DNA from: JANNGZ01 sp031404155 | Lineage (GTDB): Bacteria > Pseudomonadota > Gammaproteobacteria > Burkholderiales > Burkholderiaceae_C | Assembly (NCBI GenBank): GCA_031404155.1 | Contig: JANNGZ010000118.1 | Location: 1 to 17,944 of the forward strand | Direction of reading: 5' to 3' | Length of the DNA stretch: 17,944 bases | Shown here: piece after piece, positions 1 to 7,387 of the stretch | Numbering within the stretch: the first letter of the stretch is position 1 | Layout: each line of letters starts with the position of its first letter | The notes under the pieces: model-generated | The model's input: the letters and a program-made list of their open reading frames with translations, nothing else | Told to the model about the DNA's origin: nothing | Database searches by the model: none | Translations under genes and position numbers: made by a program

Positions 1-1
1 G

Positions 2-301
2 CTGATGATGAGCGACCACACGGGCGATCGCCCGAGCGTGCCTGCGCTTCCTTCCGAGTTGCTGTTGGGCACCCAGGGCTACGGCTTCGGCCTCGGCTTC
101 CTGGTGCGCAGCGGCGCCGGCATGGCCGCGATACCGGGCAATGCCGGCGAGGCCATGTGGGCCGGCTACGGCGGCACCTATTTCTGGATCGACCCGAAGG
201 AGCAACTGGTGGCCGTGCTGATGTCTCAAGGGCCGGCGGCCACGCGCGCCTACTACCGCAAGATGCTGAAGGCGCTGGTCTACCAGGCGATCACGGATTG
301 A
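2..301 (+). CDS. Serine hydrolase, beta-lactamase/PBP-like fold (3' end only)
   Basis: This is the last ~99 codons of a gene that begins before the window; the frame is open to the left edge and stops with TGA at 299-301. The visible part carries the C-terminal elements of the class C beta-lactamase / EstB-like serine hydrolase family. These are a GYGFGLGF strand followed by WAGYGGTYFWIDP, which occupies the place of the KTG-like third motif, and then a hydrophobic strand LVAVLMSQGP. The nucleophile SxxK and the Tyr motif would lie upstream and are not visible, so activity cannot be judged. Such proteins are usually periplasmic or cytoplasmic esterases or peptidases of unknown substrate. It converges with the protease gene to its right, leaving 148 bp that hold no convincing terminator. 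Confidence 0.85.
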   Translation: MMMSDHTGDRPSVPALPSELLLGTQGYGFGLGFLVRSGAGMAAIPGNAGEAMWAGYGGTYFWIDPKEQLVAVLMSQGPAATRAYYRKMLKALVYQAITD

Positions 302-449
302 GCCAGGCGCTTATCAAAGGCGGTTTCAAGACCCAAGTAAACATTTGCCAGGTTCGAGGGCAGCGCGACCCGCCTACTCCAGCACCCTTGGGTACCTCGG
401 CGCGGGGGTATCCGATGGCCTCTCAATCAGCCTCTGGCCCGCCGAAGAA

Positions 450-2441
450 TCAGCGCATCGCCGCCCGCTGCCGCCGCGCGAGCGCGCCGACAAACCCGGC
501 CAGCAGCGCCAGCCACGGCCACGCAAATGCACCACCACCGCCGCTGGCCGCCGCGGCCACGGTTACGGTGAGCTCGCTCGCGGCCACCGCGCCGAGGTTG
601 TCGGTGACGGTCAGCCGCACCGTGAAGCTGCCGGCTGCGCTTGGGGTGACCGAGCTGCTGAGCAGGTTCGTGGCGCCGATGAAACCGGTGACGATGCCGC
701 CGCCGTTGACCAGCGTCCATTGCTGCGACACGATGCTGCGGCCCGCCGGCGCGGCCGAGCCGGCACCCGACAGGGTCATCGTCTGACCCGGCAGCGGCGC
801 GCTCGGGGTGCCGGCCACGGCGACCACCGGCACACCCTGCGCCGAGGCCACCGCGCCTGCGGCGTTGAGCATGCCCGCGCCGCAAGTGCTGGTGGTGCAA
901 TAACACTGAAACTGCGCGGCACCGCTCGGGGCCTGGCAGGTCTGCACCGGGCCGGTCTCGGGGTCGGGCGGCAAGCCGCTGGCGGGGAACGGCCTGGCGC
1001 TGGCCTTGAGGCGTGTGGCCACCTCGTCGGGTGTTAGCGCCGGGTTGGCCGAGAACATCAGGCCCACGGTGGCGGCCACCAGCGGTGACGCGAAGCTGGT
1101 GCCGTAGGTGATGATAGTGGTGCCGTCGGTGTAGGTCAGGTCAGTGTTCGGCACCGCGTTGGTGGGGTTGGTGGAAACCGTGGTCAACAAGGGGTAGAGA
1201 CAGTCGCCGGCCAGGTTGACGCAGTTGCCACCCGGTGCGGCGATCGAGATCTGCGGCCCGATGTCGGAGAAGCCCACCTTGCTGCCGGCATGCCGCAGCG
1301 CGGCCACGCCGATCACGCCCGCGCAGTTGGCCGGCTGGCCCACCGCGTGGCCGGTGGAGTTGCCGGCGGCCGCCACCACCACCGCACCGCGCGCGCGGGC
1401 CTGGTTGACCGCGTCCAGGTAACCCGCGCTGCAACTGTTGTCCGAGCCGAGGCTGAGGTTGATCACCTTGGCCGGGGTCGGGTTGGCCGGCACCCCGGGC
1501 ACCGCCACCCCCGCGGCCCAGCGGATCGCGGCCTGGATGTCGGACGAGTCGCCGTAACATTTTCCGAGCACCCGCACCGGCATCACGCGCACATATGCTG
1601 CCCCCGTGCCGGCCATGCCGATCACGTTGTTGGTCGAGGCACCGACCAGGCCGGCGGTCTGGGTGCCGTGCCAGGAGCTTGAATCCGCGTCGCAACCGGC
1701 GAATGTCGGGTTGGCGAGGTCGGCCTGGGATACAAAGTCGCCGGGGTCGGCGGCATCGGCGTCGCGGCCGTCGCCGTCGTTGGAAATCTCGGTGTCGCTG
1801 ATGAAGTCGTAGCCGGGCACCAGCTTGGCGGTCAGGTCCGGGTGGTCGAAACGCGCGCCGGTGTCGAGCACCGCGACGATCACGCTCGGGCTGCCCTGAG
1901 TCATCAGGTCCCAGGCGGCTTCGGCATTGATCGCCGAGGTGGCCGCGGCGCTCGGCGCGCGCAGGTACCACTGGCCCACCACCGGGTTGATGGCCACGCT
2001 CGCCGCATAGAGCGGGTCGTTCGGCGCCGCGGTGCGGCGCATGCGCTGCACCGGCTCGGCGTATTCCACGTCCGGGTCGGCGGCCAGTCGTGCCGCAAGG
2101 GCGCGCGCGTCGAGGCCCTGGGCGCTCACCACCTGCACCCGCTCGCCCACCGCCGCGCCGGCGGCCAGCGCCAGGCCGTGCCGGGCGCCCAGGAGCGTGG
2201 CCCGCTCGGCCATCACCTGCTGCACCGTCAAGGCGTTGGCGCTGGCCGAGAGCGCGCGTGCCCGCATCGTGACCCCGTCGGCCTTGAACTTGACGATCAC
2301 CCGCGCCGACACCGCCTCGGGCAGCGGCAGCGCCCGCGGCGGCGTTCGTTCCGACCAGGCGGCCTGCGGTGCGAACAAGACGCTGGCGGCCAGGGCGGCC
2401 GAGGCGACCGAGGTGGACGAAACGAGGGGGCGGATTTTCAT
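450..2441 (-). CDS. Secreted S8 family (subtilisin-like) serine protease with GlyGly-CTERM-like tail
   Basis: The protein is 663 residues. The frame extends upstream to 2690, but that would overlap gap. The ATG at 2441 starts a clean signal peptide (about residues 1-30, ending APQAAWS), so I chose it although no Shine-Dalgarno is evident. Domains in order are an I9-like propeptide (about 46-135), the S8 catalytic domain (about 150-530), a PKD/Ig-like domain (about 540-628) and a C-terminal tail. The catalytic triad reads Asp193 (VLDTG), His258 (WHGT) and Ser449 (GTSFASP), with oxyanion Asn361 (AAAGN). Several Cys pairs suit an exported enzyme. The tail has GGGG (634-637), a hydrophobic helix (about 638-655) and an Arg-rich end, which resembles the GlyGly-CTERM sorting signal cut by rhombosortase. 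The enzyme is therefore probably exported and processed at the cell surface or released. No rhombosortase gene is in the window. Substrate is unknown. Confidence 0.93.
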   Translation of the reverse strand: MKIRPLVSSTSVASAALAASVLFAPQAAWSERTPPRALPLPEAVSARVIVKFKADGVTMRARALSASANALTVQQVMAERATLLGARHGLALAAGAAVGERVQVVSAQGLDARALAARLAADPDVEYAEPVQRMRRTAAPNDPLYAASVAINPVVGQWYLRAPSAAATSAINAEAAWDLMTQGSPSVIVAVLDTGARFDHPDLTAKLVPGYDFISDTEISNDGDGRDADAADPGDFVSQADLANPTFAGCDADSSSWHGTQTAGLVGASTNNVIGMAGTGAAYVRVMPVRVLGKCYGDSSDIQAAIRWAAGVAVPGVPANPTPAKVINLSLGSDNSCSAGYLDAVNQARARGAVVVAAAGNSTGHAVGQPANCAGVIGVAALRHAGSKVGFSDIGPQISIAAPGGNCVNLAGDCLYPLLTTVSTNPTNAVPNTDLTYTDGTTIITYGTSFASPLVAATVGLMFSANPALTPDEVATRLKASARPFPASGLPPDPETGPVQTCQAPSGAAQFQCYCTTSTCGAGMLNAAGAVASAQGVPVVAVAGTPSAPLPGQTMTLSGAGSAAPAGRSIVSQQWTLVNGGGIVTGFIGATNLLSSSVTPSAAGSFTVRLTVTDNLGAVAASELTVTVAAAASGGGGAFAWPWLALLAGFVGALARRQRAAMR

Positions 2442-2553
2442 CAGCCGAAGTGTAGTGACCGGGTCGCGCGCGGCGCGTGCGACAGCGCGCCCAGGTAGCG
2501 ATGTGTTACTCGCTCCGAACCCTTGTGGCGGAGAGGCGCCAAAAAGGTCACGC

Positions 2554-2584
2554 CGGGCCGGCGACGTTGCGAACCGCCGGCCCG
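2554..2584 (-). terminator. Candidate intrinsic terminator downstream of gap
   Basis: A perfect 10-bp inverted repeat (2554-2563 with 2575-2584) encloses an 11-base loop. Read on the minus strand it begins 55 bases after the gap stop codon, and about eight bases after it comes a run of five T (2541-2545 read in reverse). This is in the right place and orientation to end gap transcription before the protease gene. The T run is slightly displaced from the stem, which weakens the call. A second 7-bp repeat (2576-2582 with 2587-2593) shares one arm and could fold instead. Confidence 0.5.
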
Positions 2585-2638
2585 CAGGCCGGCGCAGCGC
2601 GTCGGTGCGGATCCCCGGAGGTACCGCCAGCCTGCGGA

Positions 2639-3640
2639 TCAGCGCCCGATCACGCGCACCATCTCGAGCACCTTGTTCGAGTAACCCCATTCGTTGTCGT
2701 ACCAGGCCACCACCTTGACGAAGGTGCTGTCCAGCGCGATGCCGGCTTCGGCGTCGAACACCGAGGTCATCGCCTCGCCGCGGAAGTCGGTGGAGACCAC
2801 CTTGTCTTCGGTGTAGCCGAGCACGCCCTTCATCGCACCTTGCGACGCGGACTTCATCGCCTTGCAGATGTCGGCGTAGCTGGCTTCCTTCACCAGCTCC
2901 ACCGTGAGGTCGATCACCGAGACGTCGGAGGTCGGCACGCGAAAGGCCATGCCGGTGAGCTTCTTGTTCAGCTCGGGAATCACCACGCCCACCGCCTTGG
3001 CCGCGCCGGTGCTGCTCGGGATGATGTTCTCCAGAATGCCGCGGCCGCCGCGCCAGTCCTTGTTGCTCGGGCCGTCGACGGTTTTCTGGGTCGCGGTGGT
3101 GGCATGCACCGTGGTCATCAGGCCGCGTTTGATGCCGAAGTTGTCGTTGAGCACCTTGGCCACCGGGGCCAGGCAGTTGGTGGTGCAGGAGGCGTTGGAG
3201 ACGATCGCCTCGCCCTTGTAGCTCTTGTCGTTGACCCCGTAGACGAACATCGGCGTGTCGTCCTTGCTCGGCGCGCTGAAGATGACCTTACCCGCGCCGG
3301 CGTCGATGTGCTTCTGCCCGCTCTCCTTGGTCAGGAAGAGGCCGGTGGCCTCGACCACCACGTCGGCTTTGACCTCGCCCCACTTCAGCGCCGCCGGGTC
3401 CTTCTCGGCGGTGAGCCGGATGCGCTTGCCGTTGACGATCAGCGTGCCGCCGTCCACCGACACCTCGCCCTTGAAGCGGCCGTGCACCGAGTCGTAGCGG
3501 AGCATGTAGGCCAGGTACTCGGGTTCGAGCAGATCGTTGATGCCGACGATTTCGATGTCGTCGGCGAAGTTCTGCACCGCGGCGCGGAACACCATGCGCC
3601 CGATGCGGCCGAAGCCGTTGATGCCTACTTTGATGGTCAT
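2639..3640 (-). CDS. gap: Glyceraldehyde-3-phosphate dehydrogenase, type I
   Basis: The protein is 333 residues, the normal family length. It catalyses NAD(P)-dependent conversion of glyceraldehyde-3-phosphate and phosphate to 1,3-bisphosphoglycerate in cytoplasmic glycolysis/gluconeogenesis. The N-terminal Rossmann motif is INGFGRIGR (7-15). The catalytic Cys152 sits in SNASCTTNCLAP and the base is His179 (TTVHATT). The C-terminal signature WYDNEWGYSNK (313-323) is intact. The IND sequence after the second strand looks like the NAD-preferring glycolytic type. ATG at 3640 has a good AGGAG seven bases upstream-to-start (3647-3651). It lies 54 bp after the TonB-like gene and in line with tkt, so the three are probably co-transcribed. 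With no other cbb genes in view I take it as the housekeeping copy. Confidence 0.98.
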   Translation of the reverse strand: MTIKVGINGFGRIGRMVFRAAVQNFADDIEIVGINDLLEPEYLAYMLRYDSVHGRFKGEVSVDGGTLIVNGKRIRLTAEKDPAALKWGEVKADVVVEATGLFLTKESGQKHIDAGAGKVIFSAPSKDDTPMFVYGVNDKSYKGEAIVSNASCTTNCLAPVAKVLNDNFGIKRGLMTTVHATTATQKTVDGPSNKDWRGGRGILENIIPSSTGAAKAVGVVIPELNKKLTGMAFRVPTSDVSVIDLTVELVKEASYADICKAMKSASQGAMKGVLGYTEDKVVSTDFRGEAMTSVFDAEAGIALDSTFVKVVAWYDNEWGYSNKVLEMVRVIGR

Positions 3641-3646
3641 GGGGGA

Positions 3647-3651
3647 CTCCT
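3647..3651 (-). promoter_or_regulatory. Ribosome binding site of gap
   Basis: AGGAG on the minus strand, six bases from the ATG at 3640. It is the strongest Shine-Dalgarno in the tkt-gap run, whereas tkt itself has none that I can see; this fits the high expression expected of gap. Confidence 0.75.
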
Positions 3652-3694
3652 GGTTGCAAAACTATCGCGATGGGATCAACAGGCTGGCGACGGC

Positions 3695-4708
3695 TCAAAG
3701 TTGAAGCTTGCCGCAGGGAACCGACACGGTCATCGCCTGTCCGATCAATTCTTTCAGTTGACGTTGCGTTGTACGCAGAGAAAGGCGACTCAGCCATTCC
3801 AGAAACGGGCGACGCGCCGGGTCGCTCGCGCCGACTTCGCCGATCTGGTTGGGCAGCGCCGGCTGCCGCAGACCGAAGCGAACATCGAACGGGCATCCCA
3901 TCGTTCCGAAATCGAAGCTTGCCGGGTGTTGACTCAGATTTGCCGCCGCCGCAACGGGCGTCTTCAGGTCAGTGTTCTCAAATCGTATCCTGCCAGCGCC
4001 TTCGAGCCTGAACGCGTAGGCGACTACCGCCTCCACGGGGCCCTCCACGAAGCAGGGCAAACGGTACTTCACGGCATGCTCGCGGGCAGTCTCGGCAAGC
4101 AGCCGGGACCCAGGCTCGAACAAAACCTCTACTCCGCTTGCCGTTGGCCCATCTAGAAAACTCACACGAAGGAGAACGGTCCCCGACTCGTCGCGCCGCG
4201 GTGCGCGATCCGGATACTCGGGCGCCTCCGACGGTGCCGTCAGGCAACGCGAGACTTGTAGATTGCGTTGTGCCGCCTTCGCATCGGCCGGCGCGAACCA
4301 CTGCACGATGCGCCGCTCGTCAGGCACAAAGACGAACTCCTGCTGCAAGCGCACCGGCGCCTCGCCAGCGGCCATGCAAGGCACGCGGTAGTGCGCGACA
4401 AAGCGCTTCACCGTCACCTCGAACACCGAGTCGCCAATGCTCTCCTTGACGAGTACGTTCGGTGCGGCGTCCGGCTTGAAGAACTCCAATTCGAGCGCAA
4501 CGCGACCACCAAGCCTGTTGACCCAGGCCTCCCTCGGATACTCCAGTTCACGCATCGTGTCGCGTGCCGGGGTCAGGCAGCGCAGAGCCGGGGATTCAGG
4601 GTCGGCCGCGACCTGCATCGACTGCGCCGGTGCCGGCGCGTTGAACAGCACGCAAAGCACGCCCATGATCAAAGCGCGACCAGTTGAACGAGCCCGGATC
4701 GTCACCAC
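3695..4708 (-). CDS. Secreted protein with three TonB-like, Cys-bounded repeats
   Basis: The protein is 337 residues with a signal peptide (about 1-29, ending APAPAQS). The start is GTG at 4708, three bases after the tkt stop, with a GGGG-type weak ribosome site, suggesting translational coupling to tkt. An ATG at 4666 (residue 15) is an alternative. The mature part shows two clear copies of a TonB C-terminal-like module: EYPREA...GGRVALELEFF...HYRVPC (44-111) and EYPDRA...GTVLLRVSFL...KYRLPC (155-219). A third, diverged copy (272-332) also ends VPC. Each copy begins and ends with Cys (44/111, 155/219, 272/332), which suggests one disulfide per module in the periplasm. There is no N-terminal anchor helix or proline-rich spacer, so it is not an energy-transducing TonB. 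GC is lower than in its neighbours. Function is unknown. Confidence 0.85.
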   Translation of the reverse strand: MVTIRARSTGRALIMGVLCVLFNAPAPAQSMQVAADPESPALRCLTPARDTMRELEYPREAWVNRLGGRVALELEFFKPDAAPNVLVKESIGDSVFEVTVKRFVAHYRVPCMAAGEAPVRLQQEFVFVPDERRIVQWFAPADAKAAQRNLQVSRCLTAPSEAPEYPDRAPRRDESGTVLLRVSFLDGPTASGVEVLFEPGSRLLAETAREHAVKYRLPCFVEGPVEAVVAYAFRLEGAGRIRFENTDLKTPVAAAANLSQHPASFDFGTMGCPFDVRFGLRQPALPNQIGEVGASDPARRPFLEWLSRLSLRTTQRQLKELIGQAMTVSVPCGKLQL

Positions 4709-4711
4709 TGC

Positions 4712-6757
4712 TCAGCCCCGCAATACCTTGCGCACCGTGTCCGCGAGGTTTTCCGCGGTCAGCCTGAAATGTTTGAACAGCGCCGGCGCGGGCGCGCTCT
4801 CGCCGTAAGTGTCGATGCCGACCACCGCGGCGCAGCCGTATTTCCACCAACCGTCGGTGACCCCTGCTTCCACCGCGATGCGCGGCAGCTTGGGTGGCAG
4901 CACGCTGGTTTTGTAGTCGATGCGCTGGCGGTCGAACACGCTGGTGCTGGGCATGCTGACCACCCGCACCGCGATGCCCTGTTGGGCCAGCTCGGCCTGC
5001 GCATGCAGCGCCAGCTGCACCTCGGAGCCGGTGGCGATGATCACCGCCTGCGCACCCTTCTTCAGCCCGACTTCGGCCGGCTCGGCGAGCACGTAGGCGC
5101 CTTTGGCGATCTGGTCCAGGCCCGCCTTGGGCAGGTAGGGCAGGTTCTGGCGCGACAGCAGCAAGGCGCTCGGGCGCTGCGCATGGGCCAGCGCCTGCGT
5201 CCAGGCCACCGCGGTCTCGGCGGTGTCGGCCGGACGCCAGACATCCAGGCCCGGGATCAGCCGCAGCGAGGCCGCGTGTTCGACGCTCTGGTGTGTCGGC
5301 CCGTCTTCGCCGAGGCCGATCGAGTCGTGGGTGAAGACATGGATCACGCGCAGACCCATCAGCGCGGCCATGCGGATCGCGTTGCGGTTGTAGTCGCTGA
5401 AGGTGAGGAAGGTGCCGCCGTAGGGAATGAACCCGCCGTGCAGTGCCACGCCGTTCATCACCGCGGCCATGCCGAACTCGCGCACCCCGTAGTTGATGTG
5501 GCGGCCCGGCTTGCCGTTGTCATTGAGCTTGGGTTCGCCCGACGCAGCAAAGCGCAAGGCGGTGGCGCTGGAGGTGTTGGTCAGGTTCGAACCGGTGAGG
5601 TCGGCCGAGCCGCCGAGCATTTCGGGCAAAGCCTTCGTGAAAGCTTCGAGCGCGATCTGACTCGCCTTGCGCGAGGCCACGGTTTCGGCCTTGGCATGGG
5701 CGCTCACGATCGCGTCGACCGCAAACTGCGCGAAGTTTTTCGGCAGCTCGCCCTTCATGCGGCGCAGCAGCTCCGCGGCGAGTTCCGGAAACGCCGCGCG
5801 GTAGCTCGCGAAGCGGTTGTTCCATTCGCTCTCGGCCTTGGCACCGGCGGCCTTGTGGTCCCACGCGGCATACGCGGCTTCCGGGATCACGAAGGGCTCG
5901 TGCTCCCATCCGAGTGCGGCGCGGGTGAGCTTGATCTCCTCGGCGCCGAGCGCTTCGCCATGCGCCTTGGCGGTGCCGCCGCGGTTGGGCGAGCCTTTGC
6001 CGATGATGGTTTTGCACTGGATGAAGGTCGGCTTGTCGGTGCTGGTGTGCGCCTGGGCCACCGCCGCGTCCACCGCATTCACATCGTGGCCGTCGACAGC
6101 GCGGATCACGTTCCAGCCGTAGGCCTCGAAACGCTTGGCGCTGTCGTCGATGAACCAGGGCGCCACCGCGCCGTCGATGCTGATGCCGTTGTCGTCGTAG
6201 ATCGCGATCAGCTTACCCAACTTCCACGCGCCGGCCAGCGCGCTGGCCTCGTGGCTCACCCCTTCCATCAGGCAACCGTCGCCGAGGAAGACGTAGGTGT
6301 GGTGGCCCACCACCGCGTGGCCGTCGCGGTTGAATTCATGCGCGAGCAGCTTCTCGGCCAGCGCCATGCCGACCGCGTTGGCGATGCCCTGGCCGAGCGG
6401 GCCGGTGGTGGTCTCCACCCCCGGCGTGACCCCGACTTCGGGGTGCCCCGGAGTCTTGCTGCCGAGTTGGCGGAAGTTGCGCAGCTCGCTCATCGCCAGG
6501 TCGTAGCCGCTCAGGTGCAGCAGCGCGTACAGCAGCATCGAGCCGTGGCCGTTGGAGAGCACGAAGCGGTCGCGGTCGGCCCAATGCGGGTTGGCCGGGT
6601 TGTGCTTCAGGTGCCGGCTCCACAAGGCCACCGCGATTTCGGCCATGCCCATCGGCGCGCCGGGGTGGCCCGAGTTGGCCTGCTGCACGGCGTCCATGGC
6701 CAGAGCGCGGATCGCGTTGGCCATCAAGGGGGTGTTGCGGGTATTGGGCGCGAGCAT
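4712..6757 (-). CDS. tkt: Transketolase
   Basis: The protein is 681 residues, close to the usual ~665-680. This thiamine-diphosphate enzyme moves two-carbon ketol units between sugar phosphates in the cytoplasmic pentose phosphate pathway. The N-terminal core begins ANAIRALAMDAVQ and has the substrate motif SGHPGAPMGMA (29-39). The ThDP/metal motif runs from GDGCLMEG (159-166) to DDNGISIDG (188-196). The middle domain has GGSADLTGSN and VREFGMAAVMNG with the catalytic Glu, followed by HDSIGLGEDGPTHQ. I kept the first ATG (6757), which gives a few residues more than E. coli TktA before ANAIRAL. The ATG at 6724 is possible, and neither has a visible Shine-Dalgarno. It heads the minus-strand run tkt - TonB-like protein - gap and is divergent from speD. 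Confidence 0.98.
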   Translation of the reverse strand: MLAPNTRNTPLMANAIRALAMDAVQQANSGHPGAPMGMAEIAVALWSRHLKHNPANPHWADRDRFVLSNGHGSMLLYALLHLSGYDLAMSELRNFRQLGSKTPGHPEVGVTPGVETTTGPLGQGIANAVGMALAEKLLAHEFNRDGHAVVGHHTYVFLGDGCLMEGVSHEASALAGAWKLGKLIAIYDDNGISIDGAVAPWFIDDSAKRFEAYGWNVIRAVDGHDVNAVDAAVAQAHTSTDKPTFIQCKTIIGKGSPNRGGTAKAHGEALGAEEIKLTRAALGWEHEPFVIPEAAYAAWDHKAAGAKAESEWNNRFASYRAAFPELAAELLRRMKGELPKNFAQFAVDAIVSAHAKAETVASRKASQIALEAFTKALPEMLGGSADLTGSNLTNTSSATALRFAASGEPKLNDNGKPGRHINYGVREFGMAAVMNGVALHGGFIPYGGTFLTFSDYNRNAIRMAALMGLRVIHVFTHDSIGLGEDGPTHQSVEHAASLRLIPGLDVWRPADTAETAVAWTQALAHAQRPSALLLSRQNLPYLPKAGLDQIAKGAYVLAEPAEVGLKKGAQAVIIATGSEVQLALHAQAELAQQGIAVRVVSMPSTSVFDRQRIDYKTSVLPPKLPRIAVEAGVTDGWWKYGCAAVVGIDTYGESAPAPALFKHFRLTAENLADTVRKVLRG

Positions 6758-6972
6758 GGTGGGCGGCGGGCAAGGGTTGAACAGGCAGCGCGCGGCGTCA
6801 ACGCTGGCAGACGGGCGGGCCAGCAGGAAAGACGGGTGGGCCGGAGGTGCGAGCGGAACGGGTGGGTGAGGAGAACGAGAACAGCGCGGCCGGTAAAGCG
6901 CGGCAGCGCGAATTTTAAGCGGGCGTGCCCGGCTCGCCGGGGAGCCGACCCTGGATGCCGATAATCGCGCCG
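6758..6972. promoter_or_regulatory. Divergent intergenic region between tkt and speD
   Basis: About 200 bp must hold the promoters of both tkt (leftward) and speD (rightward). I find no convincing -35/-10 pair. The most AT-rich spot is AATTTTAA at about 6911-6918. A GATAAT at 6960-6965 resembles a -10 box but lies too close to the speD start and lacks a -35 partner. No riboswitch-like structure was recognised. Confidence 0.35.
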
Positions 6973-7368
6973 ATGCAAGGCCTGCACCTCACCGCCGACC
7001 TGCACCGCTGCGCCGCGGTGCCGGCGATGACCGACCCCGCGGCACTGCGCGCGCACTGCCTGGCCGCGGTGCACGAATCCGGCCTCACGCCGGTGGGTGA
7101 GCTATTTCACCGCTTCGATGCGCCCGCCGGCCAGGCCGCCGGCATCACCGGCGTGGTGCTGCTCGCCGAGTCGCACCTGGCGCTGCACACCTGGCCCGAG
7201 CTCGGCGCGGTGACGGTGGACGTGTACGTGTGCAATTTCGGCGCCGACAACAGCGCGAAGGCACACGCGCTGCTCGACAGCCTGGTGCGCGGCTTTGCGC
7301 CCGCCGAGGTGACACGACAGCAACTGCGGCGCGGCGAGGTGCCTGCTGTGCACGCCACCACCGCATGA
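6973..7368 (+). CDS. speD: S-adenosylmethionine decarboxylase proenzyme, short bacterial (pyruvoyl) type
   Basis: The protein is 131 residues from the ATG at 6973, which gives the family-typical start MQGLHLTADL. It makes decarboxylated SAM, the aminopropyl donor for spermidine. The self-cleavage site is visible as AESHLALHTWPE, with Ser67 the residue that becomes the pyruvoyl group and His68 next to it. The Cys87 region (VYVCNFG) matches the conserved catalytic Cys, and HRFD (46-49) is present. Length and layout match the Thermotoga-type class, not the longer E. coli type. Other starts in frame are ATG 6955, which has GGGGAG ten bases upstream (6939-6944), and GTG 6925; 6955 may be the true one. 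murU-like follows after 19 bp. The partner aminopropyltransferase is encoded at 10903-12486 on the other strand. Confidence 0.93.
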   Translation: MQGLHLTADLHRCAAVPAMTDPAALRAHCLAAVHESGLTPVGELFHRFDAPAGQAAGITGVVLLAESHLALHTWPELGAVTVDVYVCNFGADNSAKAHALLDSLVRGFAPAEVTRQQLRRGEVPAVHATTA

Positions 7369-7387
7369 CGATTCACACCGGCCTTCA

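Noticed and set aside
2501..2560. GGCGGAGAGGCGCC-like segment recalling part of a glycine riboswitch
   Set aside because: The rest of the aptamer is missing, and on the plus strand it leads only into the antisense of gap. No glycine-related gene follows.
2477..4156. Long open frame on the plus strand opposite gap and the TonB-like gene, and a still longer one opposite tkt (4769-6964)
   Set aside because: High-GC genes open long antisense frames. Their translations are His/Arg/Gly/Val-rich without family features, while the opposite strand encodes clear enzymes.
2639..6757. tkt and gap as part of a Calvin-cycle (cbb) operon
   Set aside because: No phosphoribulokinase, RuBisCO, fructose bisphosphatase or cbbR is present. 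The intervening gene is unrelated, so housekeeping glycolysis/pentose phosphate copies are more likely.
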